Positions 49,815-58,720 of a stretch of DNA of 64,000 nucleotides are shown here, in pieces. Source of the stretch: Actinospica robiniae DSM 44927 (lineage in GTDB: Bacteria > Actinomycetota > Actinomycetes > Streptomycetales > Catenulisporaceae); contig NZ_KI632511.1 of the NCBI RefSeq assembly GCF_000504285.1, positions 3,097,372 to 3,161,371 on the forward strand. The letters are read 5' to 3'. Within the stretch, counting starts at the first letter, position 1, and each line of letters starts with the position of its first letter. The notes beneath the pieces were generated by a model that was not told where the DNA came from, made no database searches, and saw nothing but the letters and a program-made list of their open reading frames with translations. The position numbers were made by a program, and so were the translations under genes.

Positions 49815-51068
49815 ATGATGATGCGAAGGACTATGGGTTCGGCCCAAGATGTCCCGGTGACGAATCTTGACGAGGACCTGATCGCGCTGCGCCGCGAGAT
49901 CCACAGCCGTCCCGAGCTCGCCGGCGAGGAGCGGGAGACGGCCGGGTTGGTCGCCGAGCAGTTGCGGGCAGCCGGTCTCGAGGTGACGACCGGCGTCGGC
50001 GGGCACGGGATCGTCGCAGTGCTCGATGCCTCGGCAGGACCGACGGTGGGGTACCGGGCGGACATGGACGCCGTCGATGCGCAAACGAACGTGCTGCCCT
50101 TCCCGCTCTCGGACCGGACTTTCGACGACGGCTTCGCCTCACGCGTCCCCGGCGTCGCGCACCTGTGCGGCCATGATCTGCACACCGCGATCGGCATCGG
50201 CGTCGCGCGGACCCTAGCGCAGAACACTGAGTCGCTGCGCGGGCGGCTGGTGTTCGTCTTCCAGCCGGCCGAGGAGAACCTGCAGGGCGCGCGGGCGATG
50301 CTGGAGACCGGCTTGGTGCAGAAGCACGCGCCGAGCGAGTTCTACGCGGTGCACTGCGCGCCGTTCCCCGCCGGCACCATCACGGTGTCCCCGGGTTACG
50401 GCCTGCCCGGACTCGACCACATGCGGATCATCCTGCCGGCCGGTGACGACGCGGCGGCCGCCGCCGTCGCGGCCGAGGTGGACAAACTCGGCACGGTCGT
50501 CTTCCCGCGGAGCATCGACGAGTACAACTCCCGCTTCCGCGCTGTCCTGGACCCGGAGATCGCCGCGTCGATCCAGGAGTCGATCTGCGTCGCCCAGTGG
50601 ACCGAGCAGCCAGAGGGCGCGCAGCCCATCCCCAACGTGATCCTGCGAGTCTGGCCTCAGGAACTGCATACCGAGCTGCGCCAGCAGGTCGAGCAGATCG
50701 CCGCGGCCGTAGGCGGGCACGTCGAGTTCCCCGGTGATCCGTTCCCCGCCATGGTGAACTCGGCCGAGCTGAGCACGGCGGCCGGCCGCTACCTGAGCGC
50801 GGCGCTCGGCCCCGAGTCAGTGGCCTGGTGTGGGGCGTCCTGGCCGTTCAACTGCGAGGACTTCGCGCTCTTCCTGCACCAGGCGCCCGGCGCGCAGTTC
50901 TATCTCGGCGTCGCGGACGCCGAGTCGGGGATTAACGGCGCACCGCACACCCCCGACTTCGCCGCGGACGAGCGTGCGATCGGCCACGGCGTGCGCGCGA
51001 TGTCCGGCCTGCTGACCGACCGACTGGCGACCCTGTCGGCCGACGTGGCGGACGGCCGCCGCGCCTAG
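49815..51068 (+). CDS. M20-family metallopeptidase/amidohydrolase
   Basis: 417 residues from ATG 49815; ATG 49836 with GAAGGA or GTG 49857 could be the true start. Metal-binding motifs are GYRADMDAVDA, HLCGHDLHTAIGIG and FQPAEENLQGARAML with the catalytic Glu pair. The C-terminal dimerisation insert spans about 185-300. Members hydrolyse N-acyl or N-carbamoyl amino acids such as hippurate or N-acetyl-diaminopimelate; substrate unknown. It is followed within four bases by repeat C3. Confidence 0.88.
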   Translation: MMMRRTMGSAQDVPVTNLDEDLIALRREIHSRPELAGEERETAGLVAEQLRAAGLEVTTGVGGHGIVAVLDASAGPTVGYRADMDAVDAQTNVLPFPLSDRTFDDGFASRVPGVAHLCGHDLHTAIGIGVARTLAQNTESLRGRLVFVFQPAEENLQGARAMLETGLVQKHAPSEFYAVHCAPFPAGTITVSPGYGLPGLDHMRIILPAGDDAAAAAVAAEVDKLGTVVFPRSIDEYNSRFRAVLDPEIAASIQESICVAQWTEQPEGAQPIPNVILRVWPQELHTELRQQVEQIAAAVGGHVEFPGDPFPAMVNSAELSTAAGRYLSAALGPESVAWCGASWPFNCEDFALFLHQAPGAQFYLGVADAESGINGAPHTPDFAADERAIGHGVRAMSGLLTDRLATLSADVADGRRA

Positions 51069-51322
51069 AGCGACTTGATGATCGGCTGGGTGCTGGTGGG
51101 GCGTGGTGGCTTGTCGGGTCGGGTGGTCGTCGGGCTGTGGGCGGCCGCTTCGCGTCGCCCGGTTTGTCTGACCACCCGCCCACCCGTCGCGTCGGCGGGG
51201 AGGGCTGGGGTTCCAAGATCTCGCCTCCGGCTGGGGCCCTTCCTCGGAGAGAATGCCGGGGTCCTTCGGGTGCTGTCGTTTGTGGGGCGGGCTGGGGTTC
51301 GGGGTGGTCGGGTGCCGGGGGT
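51069..51322 (+). repeat. Repeat C3
   Basis: About 254 bp starting right after the M20 stop with GACTTGATGATCGGCTGGGT, matching C1. It contains TGTGGGCGGCCGCTTCGCG and TTCCTCGGAGAGAATGCCGG blocks shared with C1 and C4. It is unbroken up to A3, which gives the reference for the IS110 insertion site in C1/A1. Confidence 0.8.
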
Positions 51323-51478
51323 GTGCTCTCTCCTCGGTCGGTCCCCGGAGGCAATCAGGAACCTGCCGGGAGGTCAAGCGGCGGAGGTTTTCACTGATGG
51401 TCGATTGTGCATCGCGCCGCTTGACCTCCCGACAGAACCCTGATCGGGCTTCGCCTGCCCGACCGAGGAGAGAGCACA
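51323..51478. repeat. Repeat A3 (long-arm hairpin)
   Basis: Left arm GTGCTCTCTCCTCGGTCGG with the GTCCCCGGAGGCAATCAGG segment, variable centre at about 51385-51415, right arm with CGGGCTTCGCCTGCCCGACC and GAGGAGAGAGCACACC. The inner arm reads GCCGGGAGGTCAAGCGGC / GCCGCTTGACCTCCCGACAG with one mismatch. Confidence 0.85.
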
Positions 51479-51485
51479 CCCCCTG

Positions 51486-51734
51486 AGAGATCAGGGGGCT
51501 GCGCTCGCTCTGCGGGTGGGGGAAGATGTGTCTGGGCCGCCCGATACGCCGATCTTTCCTTGTTGCTTTGATCTCGACCCTGAGAATGGTGCATGGGCCT
51601 GCGTGGTATTGCGGTTTGTGTCAGGCCGACCGCCAGTGGCGGCTCGGCGGGAGCACGTGTGTCAGGATAGTTACCTCTCAAGGCCCTGTGGGCGGCCCAC
51701 CCCCTTCGATTGGTCTGGGAAAGTGGGTGCGACG
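51486..51734 (+). ncRNA. Candidate bridge-RNA leader of IS110 copy 2
   Basis: 249-bp untranslated end 5' of the transposase. It contains a hairpin CCGACCGCC-AGT-GGCGGCTCGG, a second GTGGGC/GCCCAC hairpin, and CACCCCCT about 25 nt before the start codon, identical to the target bases left of the insertion, as expected for a target guide. Not folded or tested. Confidence 0.4.
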
Positions 51735-53003
51735 GTGGCGAAGACGGTCGTGCACGACGAGGTTCTCTATCTGCGCGCGGCGGGTGTGGATGTCGGCAAG
51801 CGGTTCGTGGTGGTGTGCGTGCGCACGCCCAATCCGCGCCGGTCGGGCACCTGGGCGTTGGAGACCGAGCGGTTCGACACGGTTCCCGGCGAGATGCGGC
51901 GGCTGGCATCCTGGCTCCTCGAGCGCGCGGTGGAGGTGGTCGCGCTCGAGGCCACGTCGGATTACTGGCGGTGCGTGTTCTACCCGCTCCAGGACGCCGG
52001 GCTGAACCTGATGCTGGTCAACCCGGCGCACATGCGCGGGATCAAGGGGCGCAAGTCCGATCCGTCGGACGCGGCGTTCCTGGCGAGGGCGGCGGCCTCC
52101 GGGATGGTGATGGCCTCCTTCGTGCCCGAGCGCGTGGTACGGGAACTGAGGGAGGTGACCCGCCGGCGCACCGAACTGGCCACGGAACGCGCCAGGGAGA
52201 TCAACCGGTTGGAAAAAGAGCTGGAGGACACTGGGATGAAACTGACCTCGGTCCTGACCGACGTGACCGGGGTCAGCTCCCGAAGGGTCCTGGCCGCCCT
52301 GATCAACGGGGAACGCGACCCGGCCGGGCTGGCCGACCTCGCGGTGGCCGGCGCCCGCAAGAAGATCCCCGCCCTGATCGAGGCCCTGGACGGCACGTTC
52401 ACCGACCACCACGCCCGCATGTGCACCCACTTCCTGGCCCAGATCGACCACTTGGCCGGTCTGATCGCCGAACTGGACGGGTGGATCGCCGACCTGCTGC
52501 GGACCGCACAGCGCGAGCGGGACCTGGCCAACCTCGACACCATCCCCGGCATCGCCCTGAACGCCGCCCAGGTGATCATCTCGGAGACCGGCGGGGACAT
52601 GGCCTACTTCTCCACCCCCAAACACCTCTCCTCCTGGATCGGGGTGTGCCCCGGGATGAACGAGTCCGCAGGGGTCAACAAGTCCGCGCACATCCGCCGC
52701 GGCAACGCCAACCTCAAACGGATCCTAGGCGTCGCGGCCATGGCGGCGATCAAACAGAAGGACACCTACTACGCCGCCTACTACCGGCGCCTAGCCTCCC
52801 GCCGCGGCAACCAGCGCGCCCTGGTCGCCGTCATGCACAAAATCGTCATCGCGATCTGGCACATCCTGCACGACCACATCCCCTTCCACGAACTCGGCGC
52901 CGATGCCCTGACCCGACGCGACCCCCAACGAACGATCCGCCAGATCACCCGCCAGGCCAACGCCCTGGGCCTAACCGTCCGCTTTGACCCGATCGAAGCC
53001 TGA
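51735..53003 (+). CDS. IS110-family transposase, copy 2
   Basis: 422 residues from GTG 51735. DEDD domain: AAGVDVGKRFVVV, VVALEATSDYW, GRKSDPSDAAFLA. Serine/Tnp20 domain: IPGIALNAAQVIISETGG, LSSWIGVCPGMNESAG, IAIWHILHDHIPF. Both domains look intact. It differs throughout from copy 1, so the two elements were acquired separately yet chose the same repeat family. Confidence 0.95.
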   Translation: MAKTVVHDEVLYLRAAGVDVGKRFVVVCVRTPNPRRSGTWALETERFDTVPGEMRRLASWLLERAVEVVALEATSDYWRCVFYPLQDAGLNLMLVNPAHMRGIKGRKSDPSDAAFLARAAASGMVMASFVPERVVRELREVTRRRTELATERAREINRLEKELEDTGMKLTSVLTDVTGVSSRRVLAALINGERDPAGLADLAVAGARKKIPALIEALDGTFTDHHARMCTHFLAQIDHLAGLIAELDGWIADLLRTAQRERDLANLDTIPGIALNAAQVIISETGGDMAYFSTPKHLSSWIGVCPGMNESAGVNKSAHIRRGNANLKRILGVAAMAAIKQKDTYYAAYYRRLASRRGNQRALVAVMHKIVIAIWHILHDHIPFHELGADALTRRDPQRTIRQITRQANALGLTVRFDPIEA

Positions 53004-53057
53004 CCCGGAACCAACCCGACCCCGCTCCGACCTGCACGTTACGTTCATCTTCGTGTC

Positions 53058-53145
53058 AGGAAGTGGTGCGAGCTGCGCTCGGGCCGAGTCCCATCCCGTG
53101 GCCCGGTCGCGCTCCGTGCGGAAGAATCCTGCATCGCCGTTCTGG
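53058..53145 (+). repeat. B repeat right of IS110 copy 2
   Basis: One ~82-bp unit in forward orientation with GAAGTGGTGCGAGCTGCGCT and GAATCCTGCA at 53124-53133. It links A3 (now separated by the IS) to core D2. Confidence 0.75.
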
Positions 53146-53425
53146 TCCGTTCTCCTCTTCTCTCCTACTTCAACGCGGGGGAACGCGCCCGAGTTCCCCG
53201 GAAATATCCTCGATTTTCCTTAACCAGCAAAGGCCGGATACGCGTCTTTTGTCGGTAGCGGCGTTTAGCATGGAAACGTACGAGGTTGTCAGGGCTCGTG
53301 ACCGGAGGGGTAAAGGACGGAGTGGCTGGGCAGATGGCGTCAGAAGTGTGGCTCAAGGCGGCGCACGATTTCCCTTCGGGGTGCGACCGGGCCACGCGAT
53401 CCTGTGCAGTTGTGAGCACGGGGTG
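53146..53425 (+). repeat. Core D2 of repeat locus 2
   Basis: About 280 bp aligning with the reverse complement of D1. GGGGAACGCGCC, CTTTTGTCGGT, ATGGAAACGTACG and CAGATGGCGTCAG are shared. One-base length differences rule out a common protein. A GATTTTCCTTAACC stretch corresponds to the AT-rich patch of D1. Confidence 0.7.
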
Positions 53426-53690
53426 GACCGGATCAGGGCGATGCTGAATCCTTCCGCATCGAACGGGGCCGGCCTGCGGGATTCTGCCGCGAGGCCAGGG
53501 ATCGAGGCCGGTCGCACCAAAGCGGTGCAGGATTCAGCAGCAAGTGCGAACCAGACGCCGATGCCCTCGCACGGATCAAGGATCGGGATGGCAGGGCCAC
53601 GACGATGCAGGATTCTTCCGCATCGAGCACGACCCGACCACCGGACGGGATCCGGCCCGAGCGCAGCTCGCACCACTCCCCCAGGGGGTG
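53426..53690 (-). repeat. B repeats left of A4 (three inverted units)
   Basis: Inverted units marked by ATGCTGAATCC near 53441 and TGCAGGATTC at 53526 and 53606 (spacing about 80-85 bp), ending with GAGCGCAGCTCGCACCACT as in locus 1. Confidence 0.75.
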
Positions 53691-53846
53691 GGCTCTCTCC
53701 TCGGTCGGGCAGGCGAAGCCCGATCAGGGACCTGCCGGGAGGTCAAGCGGCACGCTGCAGGATTCACCACCAACCAAAGCCACCGCCACTTGACCTCCCG
53801 GCAGGTCCCTGATTGCCTCCGGGGACCGACCGAGGAGAGAGCACAC
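53691..53846. repeat. Repeat A4 (long-arm hairpin)
   Basis: GGCTCTCTCCTCGGTCGGGC left arm with the GGGCAGGCGAAGCCC segment on the B side, inner arms CTGCCGGGAGGTCAAGCGGC and CCACTTGACCTCCCGGCAG, variable centre about 53755-53785, right arm with GTCCCTGATTGCCTCCGGGG. Uninterrupted. Confidence 0.85.
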
Positions 53847-54103
53847 ACCCGCAACCCCACCACCCAAAACCCCAGGCCGCCCCACCAACCACACCACCCC
53901 ACAGAACCCGGCACTCTCTCCGAGGAAGGGCCCGCCAGCGGCGCCTTTGATCTTGAAACCGCGGGCCGCCCCACCAACGCAACGGGTGGGCGGGTGGAAA
54001 CGAACCCGGGCGACGCGAAGCGGCCGCCCACACCCCGACGACGACCCCGACCCGACAAGGCACTACGCCCCCACGAGCACTCAGCTGATCATCAATTCGC
54101 AGA
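53847..54103 (-). repeat. Repeat C4 (inverted)
   Basis: About 257 bp, inverted; its end is the complement of GAATTGATGATCAGCTGAGT, as in C1-C3, and stops about 10 bp from the stop codon of the propeller gene. The complement also carries TGTGGGCGGCCGCTTCGCG shared with C3. Confidence 0.78.
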
Positions 54104-54107
54104 AGTA

Positions 54108-55070
54108 TCAGTCCCCTGCGGCGAGGTTGGGGTCCGCGGGGCCGCCGATGACGGTCCAGCTGGTACCGGTGCCCGAGTACTGGTCGACGCTCGTCGGGCC
54201 GGTCGGGCCCTCGACCACGCCGTACAGGCTCGTCGCGCTCTCGACCTCCGGGAACGGGCCGGTTCCGGAGGCGATCAGCGACCAGGTGTTCGGGGTGCCG
54301 GCGTACTCGAAGATCTGGTTGCCGGCCGTGCTGTAGTCGTACACGTATACGCCCTGATCGCCACCGACGAGGTTGATGATGTCCTTGCCGGTGGTCAGGA
54401 TCGGGGTCCAGGTCGTGCCGCTCGTCCATTCGGAGACGCTGGTGAGGTTGTCATCCGCGCGGTATATCACCCCGTTGCCGACGGCGAAATCCCAGCCGTG
54501 GCCGCCGATGTCGGACCAATCCCCCGGCGTGCCGTTGTAGTGCCAGACGTCACCGGACGAGTTGGTCGACTGGGCTGTCGCGATCACGCCGTCGGTGCCC
54601 GCGTAGATGTCCTGGGCGGTCCCGCCGATGACGGTCCAGCTGCCGGGCGTCCCGTTCCACTCGGCCACGTAGGCGCCGTTGGGGCCGAGGCCGTAGAGAT
54701 GGCCGCCGCCTTCGGCGAACTCCTTGCCGGGCCCGCCGATCTCGGTCCAGCTGTTCGGCGTGCCGCTGTACTCCCAGATGTCGCCCGAGCTCGGGTCGGT
54801 CGCGAACACCCCCGCGGACCCGGCGTACACGCGGCTGGCCGGGCCGCCGATGACGGTCCAGCCGGAGCTCAGACCCATCCACTCGGTCACGTAGCTGTCG
54901 GTCGGGCTGAGCGCGAACACGGTCTGCTCGGTCCACGGGACGCGGATCCGGCCGGTCACGGTCGTGGTCGCGGCTTGGCTGGTGCCGGTCGCCGTGGTGA
55001 ACGCGATCGCGGTCGCGATCGCCGTCGCGAGCACTGTAGTTCTCTTGTGATGCACTGAGTTGTGATGCAC
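54108..55070 (-). CDS. Secreted beta-propeller-like repeat protein
   Basis: 320 residues from GTG 55070 with AGGAGG 8 nt upstream. A signal peptide (TTVLATAIATAIAFTTATG...SQA, cleavage near residue 38) precedes repeats of about 40 residues with the pattern W-x-x-IGGP-x-x-x-x-Y-x-G, then GDIWEYSGTPNSWTEIGG. The repeats suggest a tectonin/WD-like propeller that could bind surface glycans or proteins. No enzyme motif. Confidence 0.75.
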   Translation of the reverse strand: MHHNSVHHKRTTVLATAIATAIAFTTATGTSQAATTTVTGRIRVPWTEQTVFALSPTDSYVTEWMGLSSGWTVIGGPASRVYAGSAGVFATDPSSGDIWEYSGTPNSWTEIGGPGKEFAEGGGHLYGLGPNGAYVAEWNGTPGSWTVIGGTAQDIYAGTDGVIATAQSTNSSGDVWHYNGTPGDWSDIGGHGWDFAVGNGVIYRADDNLTSVSEWTSGTTWTPILTTGKDIINLVGGDQGVYVYDYSTAGNQIFEYAGTPNTWSLIASGTGPFPEVESATSLYGVVEGPTGPTSVDQYSGTGTSWTVIGGPADPNLAAGD

Positions 55071-55175
55071 GGCAGTCCCCTCCTGCGGTACGAATATGCC
55101 CAGCCAGCGTTCCGCTCCCGGACCGTCTCGTCGTGAGTAACCCGTACTCAATTGCGTGGCGAGGTCGCGGCGAGG

Positions 55176-57812
55176 TCAGCCGAGCGCGCGGGTCAGCTCT
55201 CCACGGCTGCTGACGCCCAACTTGGCGTAGGTGCGCTGCAGGTGGTTCTGCACGGTACGCACCGACACGTGCAGTGCCTCGGCGATGTCTCGGCTGGATA
55301 TGCCGTGCGCGGCCATCTGGGCGATCTCGCGTTCGCGCTCGGTGAGCGACGCAATGGCCTGTGATGCCTGGAGCAGCGGGGTGCGTGGCCGGTCGATGCC
55401 GCATCGTTCCAAGTGACGGCGAGCTTCCTGGGCGGCTGCCGCGGCACGGCGGGAGTCGCCCGATCTCGCATACGCGGCTGATGCCGCAGTGGCGGCCTCC
55501 GCCGCCAGCAGATCTGCGCCGAGCGCGGCGGCCTCGTTTGCGGCGGCGAGCAACGCAGTCGGCTCGTCGGCAGCCAACGCGGCAGCCAGGTGCGCGAGGG
55601 CCGGGACGAGCGCGCCGTCAAAGACCTCTGCGATCTGTGCGAGCCGGGGAGCTGCCTGCGCGGCATCACCCAAGCGCGCTGAGTCGGTGAGCAGAAGCGC
55701 CTCACCAAATATCAGGCCACTGGCACGTGCCCGCTTGGCCGCGTCGATCAGCAGTGCGCGGCTCGTGGACGGCGCGTCGCGGCGAGCAGTGTGCAGCCAG
55801 GCCGCGGCGAGCGTGTTCCAATGAACGTAAGCATTCTGAGTCGGGTACGCGTTCGCCTCGGCAGTGGCCGTTTCGGCGGCCTCGACGTCGCCGAGCAACG
55901 CCGCGGAAAGCGCCAGGCCGACCAGAGCCAGGTTCATCGCGCTGGTGCCGGCGAGCGCGCGGGCCAGGGCGGCGACCTCCGCGAACCAGCGGCGCGCGTC
56001 CGCGACTCGGCCGGCCAGCAGCTCGAGGTAGCCGAGATAGACGATCATCCAGACGCGGATGGCCGGCGCGTGCGCCTCGTCCAGTTGGCTGATCGCCTCC
56101 TCCGCTGTCGCGCGCGCCTGGTCGAAGCGTCCCGCGGCGGTCAGCGCGACGACCCCGGAGATCAGCTGCGACGCCGGGTGGGCGAAGAGCACCTGGCCCG
56201 CGATCCCTTGATGGGCCCGGTAAGCGCGCTCGGCCCAGGCCAAGGCCTCGGTGGTGCGCCCGACGTGGGAGAGCCCGGCCGGGATGGCCGAGGCCGCGTT
56301 CAACCAGGCGACCGGGTCGTCGGAGTCCGCGACGTCCTCAGCGAGATCCTCGAGCAGCTCCAGGCCGCGCCGGGGATCGCCGGCGCTGATGCGCATCGTG
56401 CCCTCAACGTGACGCAGGCTCTTGAGACAGGCCGGGTCGACGACGCGTTGCCGAGCCGATTCGAAGAGCTCGAAGGTGCCGCGGTGGTCGCCTTCGCCCC
56501 AGAAGCGGTTGGCCGCGCGCGCCATCGTGACGGCGAGGAACCCCTGCTCGTCGGTCGCGGCGGACGCGGCCGCGGCGAGGACCGCGTCGGCCTGCGCCGC
56601 GTCGCCGAGCTGCCACAGCACCTCGCCGAGCATGACGCGGGTGGACGTCGTGTGGTCGTTCTCGCCCAGCGCCTGAAGCAGGCTGCGCGCCTGCACGTAG
56701 TCGTGGGCGTGGCGGGCCAGCGCGGCCGCTTCGATGAGCAGGGCGGGCTCGGCGTGACCGGTCGCCTCGAGCTGCCACGCCGCGATCCGGCGGGTGTCCA
56801 AGCCGTGCGCGGCGCCGCCGGACCGGACCCGATCCGCCTGCTCCAGCAGGATTCTCCGGCTGCGCAGCGGCGCGAGGCCGGCACGGATCACCTCGGCGTA
56901 CAGGGGGTGCGCCAGCGACACCTCCGTACCGCCGCGGTCGGTCCGGGTGCGGATCAGTCCGGCCGACTCCAGGTCGAGAAGCACGTCCATCCCGGCCACG
57001 GCCTCGGCGTCGGCCAACGGCACCGGCTCGCACAACGCCAGCAGCTCGAGGACGGCTCGGCCACGCGGCCCGGCGGCCTGCAGTCGCGCACCGATCAGCT
57101 CGACCAGGCGCGGGGTCCCGGCCATCCGCCCTTCGGCCAGTTCCCAGATCTCGCCATCGCCGGTCAACGCGCCCGCCGTCAGCGCGCCGGAGACGAGCTC
57201 CCGTAGATACAGGGCATTGCCACCGCTCGAGTCGTACAGCCTGCGCACCGTGTGCCGACCCACCGCGCCGCCGAGCGCGGCCCGCACCACCTGCTCGACC
57301 TGGTGCAGATCGAACGCCGCGAGGTCGATCCGGCACACCGCGTCGTCCGTACACAGCAGCTGAACCGCCTCGTTGACCGGCTCCCCGGCACGCGCCGTGC
57401 CGATCAGCCGGATCGAGCCGGCGTCGAGCAACTGCCGCAGCAGGATCGCGGAGGCCGCGTCCAGCCAGTGCAAGTCATCGATCATCACCACGCGGGCCCG
57501 GCCCGACCCGCCGAGGACGCTCGCGACCTGTGCGAAGCCGCGTACCGGATCGGCCAGATCCACGCCGGTCGGCAGCAGGTGCGCGATCGCGCCCAACGGC
57601 ACCCGGGCCGCGGCCGCCGATGCCGTGGCCCGGCCCTGCGGCGCCCCGCCCCGCACGGCCTGCGCGAGGAACTCCTCGGCCAGCCGGGTCTTGCCGACGC
57701 CCGGCGCGCCGAACACGACCACGGACCGCCCTCGAGCGGTGCCCCAAACCCGGCTGAACGCGCCCAACTCCGGCGCACGGGCGGTCAACGGCCACAGGGA
57801 CAGCACATCCAC
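55176..57812 (-). CDS. LuxR-family regulator of the LAL type
   Basis: 878 residues from GTG 57812. AAA ATPase domain with Walker A FGAPGVGKTRLAEE (about 34-47) and Walker B RVVMIDDLHWLDAASA (about 108-121). A long TPR-rich helical middle follows (about 330-790). The C-terminus is a LuxR helix-turn-helix (ASLTEREREIAQMAAHGISS, then VSVRTVQNHLQRTYAKLGV). LALs activate sugar utilisation or antibiotic genes in response to a ligand and ATP. It lies upstream of the propeller gene in the same orientation. Confidence 0.92.
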   Translation of the reverse strand: MDVLSLWPLTARAPELGAFSRVWGTARGRSVVVFGAPGVGKTRLAEEFLAQAVRGGAPQGRATASAAAARVPLGAIAHLLPTGVDLADPVRGFAQVASVLGGSGRARVVMIDDLHWLDAASAILLRQLLDAGSIRLIGTARAGEPVNEAVQLLCTDDAVCRIDLAAFDLHQVEQVVRAALGGAVGRHTVRRLYDSSGGNALYLRELVSGALTAGALTGDGEIWELAEGRMAGTPRLVELIGARLQAAGPRGRAVLELLALCEPVPLADAEAVAGMDVLLDLESAGLIRTRTDRGGTEVSLAHPLYAEVIRAGLAPLRSRRILLEQADRVRSGGAAHGLDTRRIAAWQLEATGHAEPALLIEAAALARHAHDYVQARSLLQALGENDHTTSTRVMLGEVLWQLGDAAQADAVLAAAASAATDEQGFLAVTMARAANRFWGEGDHRGTFELFESARQRVVDPACLKSLRHVEGTMRISAGDPRRGLELLEDLAEDVADSDDPVAWLNAASAIPAGLSHVGRTTEALAWAERAYRAHQGIAGQVLFAHPASQLISGVVALTAAGRFDQARATAEEAISQLDEAHAPAIRVWMIVYLGYLELLAGRVADARRWFAEVAALARALAGTSAMNLALVGLALSAALLGDVEAAETATAEANAYPTQNAYVHWNTLAAAWLHTARRDAPSTSRALLIDAAKRARASGLIFGEALLLTDSARLGDAAQAAPRLAQIAEVFDGALVPALAHLAAALAADEPTALLAAANEAAALGADLLAAEAATAASAAYARSGDSRRAAAAAQEARRHLERCGIDRPRTPLLQASQAIASLTEREREIAQMAAHGISSRDIAEALHVSVRTVQNHLQRTYAKLGVSSRGELTRALG

Positions 57813-57966
57813 GACAGACTCCCGCGCCCACGCCCGAAACGAGCCGCTGGGCCCACCGCCGGGCGGCAGCTGGAATGGTACGGCTTTTCCGCACGCCCCG
57901 GGCCGTGACGAGGCAACTCAGGACGCGGCCGCCGACCCTGTCACCGCGCTTTGCTTGAATGAGCGA

Positions 57967-58629
57967 ATGGAGAACCTCGAAGACCTGATCCGCCGTTGGT
58001 TTCAGGGCTGGTGCGCTTCCCGGCACCTACCCGAAGCGGAGCCGGCCGATGACGGGCTGTGGATCAACTGCAAGCAGCCCAACCGCGAGTTCGAGGTCTT
58101 CACTCTGCACGCCGACGACGACCCGCCGTCCGTCTCCCGCCTCGCGGCGCAGGTGCTCGCCAAATCGGAGCGCACCTGGCTGACGGCGGCGACCAGGCAC
58201 CTCGCGCAGACGTCGGAGGCCATCGAAGCGACCGGCCTCGTGCTGCTTCAGCGGGAAGAGTGGTTCATGGGCGTCGACCTGACCGAGCAGCCGCTCAAGC
58301 CGCTCGATTCGGAATACACCAGCGACGTGAAAGCCGACGGTTCCGCCGTCGCCGTCGAGATCTACGACCGAGCCGGTGAGCTCGCGGCCCGCGGCCAGCT
58401 CGGCATCGCCGGCGACGATGCCGTCCCGGACCGAATAGAGACCATGCCCGGCCACCGGCGACGCGGTCTGGGCAGCGTGGTGATGGGCATGCTGGCGGCT
58501 GAAGCGCTGGCGCGCGGCGCACATACCGGGCTGCTGATCGCCAGCCCTGATGGGCAGCAGCTGTACTCCAGGCTCGGCTGGGCCCGCATCGCGGATGTGG
58601 TGATCGCCGGCAACACCGTCAACGTCTGA
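57967..58629 (+). CDS. GNAT-family acetyltransferase
   Basis: 220 residues from ATG 57967. The acetyl-CoA pyrophosphate motif is PGHRRRGLGSVVMGML (about 160-175), with the following YSRLGWARIADVVIAG strand. The N-terminal half is a less conserved domain. Substrate unknown. Divergent from the LAL regulator. Confidence 0.85.
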   Translation: MENLEDLIRRWFQGWCASRHLPEAEPADDGLWINCKQPNREFEVFTLHADDDPPSVSRLAAQVLAKSERTWLTAATRHLAQTSEAIEATGLVLLQREEWFMGVDLTEQPLKPLDSEYTSDVKADGSAVAVEIYDRAGELAARGQLGIAGDDAVPDRIETMPGHRRRGLGSVVMGMLAAEALARGAHTGLLIASPDGQQLYSRLGWARIADVVIAGNTVNV

Positions 58630-58720
58630 GAACAGGGCAGGTCAGCGGGCGGTCCGTGGCAGCGTGGCAGCCGGCACGAGCTGTGGAATGTCCCAGCGCC
58701 CTCAGGCGTTGGGTGATCTT

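Larger units (their letters stand above)
51486..53057 (+). mobile_element. IS110-family insertion sequence, copy 2
   Basis: About 1572 bp. The left flank ACCCCCTG-AG and the right flank AG-GAAGTGGTGCGAGC join to match the intact A-B junctions near 18290 and 53680 (CCCCCTGGGGGAGTGG on the complementary strand). The right end TTCGTGTC resembles TTCGTCTC of copy 1 and both are followed by AG. Inserted 8 bp outside the A3 hairpin, on the B side. Confidence 0.78.
51069..54107. repeat. Composite palindromic repeat locus 2 (C3-A3-B-D2-B'-A4-C4)
   Basis: The entire gap between the M20 gene and the convergent propeller gene. Without the IS110 at 51486-53057 it is about 1.47 kb and has the same order of parts as locus 1. 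Parts: C3 51069-51322, A3 51323-51478, B 53058-53145, D2 53146-53425, inverted B 53426-53690, A4 53691-53846, C4 53847-54103. Confidence 0.8.

Noticed and set aside
53063-53812. 249-codon open frame across B, D2 and A4
   Set aside because: Same reason: repeat-derived, with no conserved counterpart in locus 1.
53691-53846. Hairpin A as an ordinary intrinsic terminator
   Set aside because: Arms are more than 40 nt with a 30-40 nt variable centre and no T tract, and the copies are far from promoters in sense orientation; a separate hairpin in C1 is the better terminator.
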